Under the pieces are notes generated by a model. The model saw nothing but the letters and a program-made list of their open reading frames with translations. It was not told the DNA's origin and did not search any database. Position numbers and translations under genes: made by a program. A DNA stretch of 19,650 nucleotides from Desulfatirhabdium sp964549995 (GTDB taxonomy: Bacteria; Desulfobacterota; Desulfobacteria; Desulfobacterales; Desulfatirhabdiaceae): assembly GCA_964549995.1 (NCBI GenBank), contig CAZJXF010000062.1, positions 1 through 19,650 on the forward strand, read 5' to 3'. This document shows, piece by piece, positions 15,685 through 19,650 of the stretch (its first letter is position 1; every line of letters begins with the position of its first letter).

Positions 15685-16694
15685 CGGTGTTTCAGGCGCG
15701 ATGACAACGACCGAATCATGGCGAAAGCCTGTTCTACGGTACGCTCGCCGTCGGGGTTGACCAGACAGCAGGTGGCCGGAGACAGGAGACTTCTGGACAG
15801 CAGCCACTGCCGATCGATTCCCTTCCGGTCCAGCACCTCCCAGATATCGATCAGTCGATTCTCAAGCGTGTCAAGGCTTTCCTTCGAAAACGGTTCGACA
15901 TTCGTCGGAACGATCCCCCAGACCAGCACACCGCCGCGATCGAGGAATTTCCGGATCGACGGGGCGTAAGAGCGGAATACCTCCCCATTGGTGTAGATGT
16001 CGAGTGACAGGATATCCATGTCGAGGCTCAACAGGAAATCCCAGTCCGGATTGCCGCACAGATGGACCCCCCTCGGCCGCTCGATCCGATCCAGAAACCC
16101 CGCCATATCCTCTCTGGCCGCCCGGTCCGAATAGCCGCTCATGGCGCTGAACAGAAACTGCAGCCCCGGCTCGTCGATAAACATGAAGGCATTGGGGTTG
16201 AGGGCTTTCAGCCGCTGCAACTGGACGTTGACGCGCTTGGCCATGAATTCGAAGAGAAACGGCCGAACCGTATCGTCGAACAAAATGGGCCTGTCGTCCT
16301 GATCCTGGATATTGAACCCGAAACTGATCGGGCCTTCGAGCTGGCCCCGGATGGCTTTGCGGTTGCTGTGATCCATGGCGAGAAATCGGTGATACACCAC
16401 GGAGTATTCCGGGCTGATGTCGAAATAGCTCGGATTGTCGAACTGGGCCAGGGTCTGCTCGAATTCGGTCAGAAATTTTTCCATGGAAAACCGGAGCGTC
16501 TTTTCGGCTTTGTCCAGCACAATGCCGGGGAAATGCTCGGAAGCCTGGACGTACATGTCTTCGGTGTAGTCGAATTTGGGAAGCTGGGGCCAGAAGGGGA
16601 TGTCCAGGCTCAGGGCGGTTTGAATGGCCCGGTCCGGATCGGTGTGGGGCATGACAGCCATGGCCGTGGTCAGCAGGTCGCCGGGGATAGGCAT
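15633..16694 (-). CDS. MetE/UROD-superfamily protein resembling core methionine synthase
   Basis: A 353-aa TIM-barrel-type protein, the length of the short 'core MetE' and corrinoid methyltransferase forms, about half of full MetE. Landmarks are FDISPEYSVVYHRF (91-104), QLEGPISFGFN (118-128), FIDEPGLQF (172-180), and zinc-type ligands His211 and Cys213 in HLCGNPDW with a further Cys309/Cys310 in LLSPATCCLVNPDG. In this superfamily such a His-Cys-Cys site activates a thiol (homocysteine or coenzyme M) for methylation. AAGGAG precedes the ATG. It is divergent from a NIL-ferredoxin gene, 122 bp away, which supports a link to methionine or homocysteine metabolism but does not prove it. Uroporphyrinogen decarboxylase itself is unlikely, since a zinc-type site is present. 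Confidence 0.7.
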   Translation of the reverse strand: MPIPGDLLTTAMAVMPHTDPDRAIQTALSLDIPFWPQLPKFDYTEDMYVQASEHFPGIVLDKAEKTLRFSMEKFLTEFEQTLAQFDNPSYFDISPEYSVVYHRFLAMDHSNRKAIRGQLEGPISFGFNIQDQDDRPILFDDTVRPFLFEFMAKRVNVQLQRLKALNPNAFMFIDEPGLQFLFSAMSGYSDRAAREDMAGFLDRIERPRGVHLCGNPDWDFLLSLDMDILSLDIYTNGEVFRSYAPSIRKFLDRGGVLVWGIVPTNVEPFSKESLDTLENRLIDIWEVLDRKGIDRQWLLSRSLLSPATCCLVNPDGERTVEQAFAMIRSLSSRLKHRYGLEDSGSGSFDAAGI

Positions 16695-16723
16695 GGGGAC
16701 TCCTTCACCGAAAGGGGATGTTG

Positions 16724-16752
16724 TTGGTCTTTGGCTGCAGATATGCTATAAG
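16724..16752 (+). promoter_or_regulatory. Putative sigma-70 promoter of the NIL-ferredoxin/mnmA operon
   Basis: TATAAG (16747-16752, five of six) lies 17 bp after TTGGTC (16724-16729, only three of six). It is within the 122-bp divergent spacer to the MetE-like gene. The -35 is weak, so the call depends mainly on the -10 and location. Confidence 0.3.
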
Positions 16753-16816
16753 AACTCGTCAAGGAAAACAAGCCTGATGCCGGGGGCTATTCATTCACCT
16801 GTTTGGGAGGCGTATC

Positions 16817-17245
16817 GTGTATTCACGCATTCTGATGCTGCGGTTTCCGCAGACCGAAGTCAAGAAACCGATCGTGTGCTATCTGGCCAAAGACTATGAT
16901 CTTACCTTCAACATCCTGAATGCCCAAATCCTTCCCCGTAAGGAGGGCGTCATGGTGCTGGAGCTTTCCGGAAACCGCAAGAATTTCAAGGAAGGCATCA
17001 AGTATCTGAAGTCTCAGGGGGTTCAGGTACAGAACGCCTCTCAGGAAATCCGACGGGACGAAAAGCGCTGCACCCATTGCGGCGCCTGTACGGCTGTCTG
17101 TCCCACGGGGGCCCTGTCGATCCAACGGCCGGAAATGCAGGTGATCTTCGATCAGAGTCAGTGCTCGGTCTGTGAGTTGTGCATTACAGCCTGTCCGGTT
17201 CGAGTGATGTCCATTCGGCCGACTACCAAAATGTTTTTTGAATGA
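16817..17245 (+). CDS. NIL-domain protein with two [4Fe-4S] ferredoxin motifs
   Basis: A 142-aa cytoplasmic protein starting with GTG, supported by GGGAGG 7-8 bases upstream. Residues 1-75 form a NIL (ACT-like, ligand-binding) domain; the C-terminal half has two cluster motifs, CTHCGACTAVCP and CSVCELCITACP, both of the C-x2-C-x2-C-x3-C-P type expected for two [4Fe-4S] clusters. NIL-ferredoxin proteins of this build are encoded beside COG1900 proteins in methanogens and related anaerobes and have been implicated in homocysteine formation from aspartate semialdehyde. No COG1900 gene is in the window. The stop overlaps the mnmA start as ATGA, so the two are one operon. Confidence 0.88.
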   Translation: MYSRILMLRFPQTEVKKPIVCYLAKDYDLTFNILNAQILPRKEGVMVLELSGNRKNFKEGIKYLKSQGVQVQNASQEIRRDEKRCTHCGACTAVCPTGALSIQRPEMQVIFDQSQCSVCELCITACPVRVMSIRPTTKMFFE

Positions 17246-18306
17246 ATTCCAGTGTCGTTGCGGTCGCGCTCAGTGGTGGCGTCGATTCGCTGGTTGCGGC
17301 CGCATTGTTGAAACGACGGTTCAAGCGGGTGATCGGACTGCACTTCGAGACGGGTTTCGAAGCGCCCGAAACCGCCGAAGCCGTTGTTGCTCACCTGCGA
17401 GCCGTTCTCGATATCGACGTTCACCGAATCGATCTTCGGGATTCGTTTCGATGCCGTGTCGTCGATCCTTTCCTTCGAACCTACCTTCTTGGAAAAACCC
17501 CCAACCCCTGTCTGATCTGCAACGCCGAGATCAAGTACGGTGTGCTGCTTTCCGAAGCCCGCAAACGGGGCGCTTCGGTTCTGGCAACCGGACACTATGC
17601 CCGGATTTGCCGGGATGACGTCGGCCGAGTACATCTGTACAAGGGGCGGGACAGTCTCAAGGACCAATCCTATTTCTTAAGTCGGATTCCAGCAGACGCC
17701 CTTGGTCAGGCGCTCTTTCCGCTGGGGAACCTCACGAAAGAGAAGGTCCGGAAACTTTCCGAGCGTTATGGGCTGGTACCCTTTCATCGAGAGGAAAGCC
17801 AGGACGTTTGCTTCATCCGGGGCATGCACTACGGGGAATTCTTGGTGCGCCAAACGGGAATCGTACCGGAACGGGGCCGGATCGTGGATGCTTCAGGTCG
17901 GGTGATCGGGGAGCACGATGGGGTGTGGGGTTTTACGGTCGGTCAGCGCAGGGGCCTGCGATGCCCGGCTTCCGAGCCCTATTATGTGCTGCGTCTGGAG
18001 CCGGCGGCAAACCGTGTTGTCGTCGGCACAAAAGCCGATCTCTTGATGCGGGGATGTACCGTGCGGGAGATCAATTGGATCGAGCCTCCCCCTCGGACGC
18101 CGATCGATGTTCAGGTGAAACTTCGCTACCGCCATACCGCCATCGATGCCCGCCTGATGACGGGAGATCCGGCGGTATTGGAATTTCGTCGGCCCCACCC
18201 GGCCGTTACACCGGGGCAGGGAGCCGTTTTCTACGAAGGCGATCGGGTTTTGGGCGGCGGCTGGATCGATGAAGCCCTTCCTATGCCGGATCGTGAAGGA
18301 CCTTGA
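17242..18306 (+). CDS. mnmA: tRNA-specific 2-thiouridylase (MnmA-like)
   Basis: A 354-aa enzyme that activates uridine 34 of Lys/Glu/Gln tRNAs with ATP and inserts sulfur. The PP-loop SGGVDSLVAA (11-20) binds ATP. TPNPCLICNAEIK (86-98) holds the catalytic Cys, Cys93 by alignment to the family's NPD-x-x-CN; DVCFI (188-192) holds the second catalytic Cys190. DQSYFLSRI (141-149) and GFTVGQRRGL are further family blocks. The region between the PP-loop and the first cysteine is about ten residues shorter than usual and lacks the M-x-NW signature, so it is somewhat divergent and may be a paralogue. It overlaps the NIL-ferredoxin by 4 bp and ends 26 bp into the convergent CBS gene. Sulfur delivery could involve the ferredoxin, but that is speculation. 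Confidence 0.88.
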   Translation: MNSSVVAVALSGGVDSLVAAALLKRRFKRVIGLHFETGFEAPETAEAVVAHLRAVLDIDVHRIDLRDSFRCRVVDPFLRTYLLGKTPNPCLICNAEIKYGVLLSEARKRGASVLATGHYARICRDDVGRVHLYKGRDSLKDQSYFLSRIPADALGQALFPLGNLTKEKVRKLSERYGLVPFHREESQDVCFIRGMHYGEFLVRQTGIVPERGRIVDASGRVIGEHDGVWGFTVGQRRGLRCPASEPYYVLRLEPAANRVVVGTKADLLMRGCTVREINWIEPPPRTPIDVQVKLRYRHTAIDARLMTGDPAVLEFRRPHPAVTPGQGAVFYEGDRVLGGGWIDEALPMPDREGP

Positions 18307-18886
18307 ATCCGGCCTCGGTCAGGGCCTTTTCGATCGCCTCGGTATTGCTGCTCTTCAACCGGAAGGAGTAAGCCTTTTCACAGGTTTCACAAAGGGTCAT
18401 GCCGATCTGGATGATTTCGCCGCCGGCCTTCTGGATGATGCCGATGGCCTGGTTGATCCGTTCGGGGGAGTCGCCGATGGCCACTTCGATCCGGGTGCCG
18501 GAGGCCAGAATGCCCATCATGTCGATGAAGGCCCTCAGGATATCGGACTCCGTGATGATCCCGACGACGACGTTCTTTCGCACCACCGGCATGCCGCCGA
18601 TCTTGTGTTCGTAAATGATGCGTGCCGCCGTTTCGATGTCGTCGTCCGGACCGATCGTGATGGGATCGCTGATCATCAAATCCGTCAGCTTTAGATCGCT
18701 TACCATGGCCGGAATCAGGCCCTGTTTCAGATCGGCCAGAGTGACGAAACCTTTCAACACCTTGCCTTTTCCGACAACCGGCAGATGTCGAATCCCCTTG
18801 GTTTTCATCAGTTGGATGGCGTCTTCGATCGAAGTGTTCGTGGTGACGGTGATCGGATCGGGGATCATGAGGGATTTGATTTTCAT
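18281..18886 (-). CDS. CBS-pair protein with C-terminal ACT-like domain (AcuB-like)
   Basis: A 201-aa protein with two CBS motifs (about 4-58 with MIPDPITVTTNTSIEDAI, and 71-125 with MISDPITIGPDDDIETAA) and an ACT-like tail (about 132-200, RIEVAIGDSPERINQAIGII). This is the build of AcuB-type proteins, which bind adenine nucleotides through CBS domains and are regulatory, not enzymatic. The start at 18886 has AGGAGAG in front and overlaps the stop of the radical SAM gene as ATGA, so it is translated from the same mRNA. Upstream frame extension would lie within the radical SAM gene and was rejected. The target it regulates is unknown; the pairing suggests control of heme or iron metabolism by energy state. 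Confidence 0.85.
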   Translation of the reverse strand: MKIKSLMIPDPITVTTNTSIEDAIQLMKTKGIRHLPVVGKGKVLKGFVTLADLKQGLIPAMVSDLKLTDLMISDPITIGPDDDIETAARIIYEHKIGGMPVVRKNVVVGIITESDILRAFIDMMGILASGTRIEVAIGDSPERINQAIGIIQKAGGEIIQIGMTLCETCEKAYSFRLKSSNTEAIEKALTEAGFKVLHDPA

Positions 18887-19650
18887 GGTCGGCTCTCCTG
18901 ATGATGGCCTTGTGGTTGGTACAGACACAGCGGCTCTTCCGCCAGATAGTCGCCTGTGGATTCGTAGGCTCTGGCCCGGCATCCGCCGCACACCCGCCGG
19001 TATTCGCAGACGCCGCATTTGCCCTTGAGTTTGTCTTCGTCCCGAAGATCGAGGAAAATGGGCGAATGGTGCCAGATGTCGACAAAGGACTGCTTCGTCA
19101 CGTCTCCGCATTCAAGGTGCAGAAAGCCACACGGTTGAACGATACCGGTGTGGCTGATGAAACAGAAACCGCTTCCACCGAGACATCCCTTGGTGACGGC
19201 ATCCAATCCGTGGGTTTCGAAACGGACCTGTTCTCCTTCCGCCCGGGCCCGTTGCCGCAGAATGCGGTAATAGTGAGGTGCGCAGGTGGCCTTGAGCACC
19301 AGAGGGGTGGTCTTCTTGCGGTCGTAGAACCAGTTGAGGGTTTCTTCGTACTGGGCTGCATCGATGGCCTGATCGGCGATGTATTTGCCACGGCCGGTGG
19401 GAACGAGCAGAAAAATGTGATGGGCGACCGCCCCCAGATCCACGGCGAGTTGCTGAATGGCAGGAACTTCGGCCAAATTGACCTGAGTGATCGTGGTGTT
19501 GATCTGAAATTCGATCCCCGCCGCCCGGGCGTGTTCGATGCCGCGAAGTGCCGCATCGAAGGCGCCGGGTACCCCGCGGAATCGGTCATGGGATTCGGCC
19601 CGGCTGCCATCGAGGCTGATGCTGATGCGCTGGATGCCGGCATCCGCCAT
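18883..19650 (-). CDS. ahbD: Radical SAM/SPASM protein of the AhbC/AhbD/NirJ family, probable heme b synthase (5' end outside window)
   Basis: The C-terminal 255 residues of a radical SAM protein; the CxxxCxxC cluster lies beyond the window edge, and the ATG at 19650 is internal, not the start. Visible blocks are RISISLDGSRAESHDRFRG (barrel strand), KATCAPHYYRI, GCLGGSGFCFISHTGIVQP and CGVCEYRRVCGGC with EEPLCLY, a SPASM-type set of auxiliary cluster cysteines. These match the alternative siroheme-to-heme pathway enzymes; AhbD (Fe-coproporphyrin III to heme b) is favoured over AhbC by the KATCAPHYYRI block, but this is not certain without alignment. Such a pathway fits an anaerobe with multiheme cytochromes. 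It overlaps the CBS-ACT gene by 4 bp. Confidence 0.72.
   Translation of the reverse strand: MADAGIQRISISLDGSRAESHDRFRGVPGAFDAALRGIEHARAAGIEFQINTTITQVNLAEVPAIQQLAVDLGAVAHHIFLLVPTGRGKYIADQAIDAAQYEETLNWFYDRKKTTPLVLKATCAPHYYRILRQRARAEGEQVRFETHGLDAVTKGCLGGSGFCFISHTGIVQPCGFLHLECGDVTKQSFVDIWHHSPIFLDLRDEDKLKGKCGVCEYRRVCGGCRARAYESTGDYLAEEPLCLYQPQGHHQESRP

Noticed and set aside
18887..19111. N-terminal extension of the CBS-ACT frame
   Set aside because: It overlaps the SPASM cysteines of the radical SAM gene in another frame; the ATG at 18886 has a good ribosome site and starts directly at the CBS domain.

Overview
The window looks like a chromosomal piece of an anaerobic, respiring Desulfobacterota-type bacterium (sulfate-reducer relatives). 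This is inferred from gene content: a fatty-acid beta-oxidation operon built around a CoA-transferase, a membrane-anchored multiheme cytochrome c, a NIL-domain ferredoxin, a MetE-like core protein, a sigma-54 enhancer-binding regulator and a radical SAM/SPASM protein of the AhbC/AhbD heme pathway. Base composition is GC-rich, and long antisense open frames are common artefacts. No rRNA, tRNA, CRISPR array or transposase was seen.

Region 1 (1-6231, minus strand): a beta-oxidation operon in the order 3-hydroxyacyl-CoA dehydrogenase, long (about 600 aa) acyl-CoA dehydrogenase, thiolase, 4-hydroxybutyrate/acetyl-CoA-type CoA-transferase, and a second acyl-CoA dehydrogenase cut by the window edge. 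Upstream of the first gene is a textbook-like sigma-54 control region: a -24/-12 element, an IHF consensus match, and two abutting 20-bp dyads that look like enhancer (UAS) sites. An enoyl-CoA hydratase is not present in the window.

Region 2 (6365-10578): an accessory stretch. It holds an AAA/DUF4143 ATPase, then a minus-strand cluster of MNT nucleotidyltransferase, HEPN protein and histidine ammonia-lyase whose reading frames overlap. Two copies of a MITE-like element flank this cluster, and an array of 7-bp repeats lies beyond it.

Region 3 (10579-14694): a large membrane-bound cytochrome (N-terminal heme c, four predicted membrane segments, a cytochrome-b5-like domain and a C-terminal HAO-like octaheme domain), followed directly by a PAS/AAA+/Fis sigma-54 activator. 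A third MITE-like element lies upstream of the cytochrome gene.

Region 4 (14695-19650): a membrane-anchored SGNH hydrolase; a MetE/UROD-like zinc protein divergent from a NIL-ferredoxin that overlaps an mnmA-like thiouridylase; and, on the minus strand, a radical SAM/SPASM heme-pathway protein coupled to an AcuB-like CBS-ACT protein. Genes are tightly packed, with ATGA start/stop overlaps and two tail-to-tail overlaps.

The most interesting items are the sigma-54/IHF/tandem-UAS region, the HAO-like membrane fusion, the dispersed MITE-like and heptamer repeats, and the coupled HEPN-MNT-histidine ammonia-lyase cluster. All functional calls rest on motif recognition by eye; no database search was possible.
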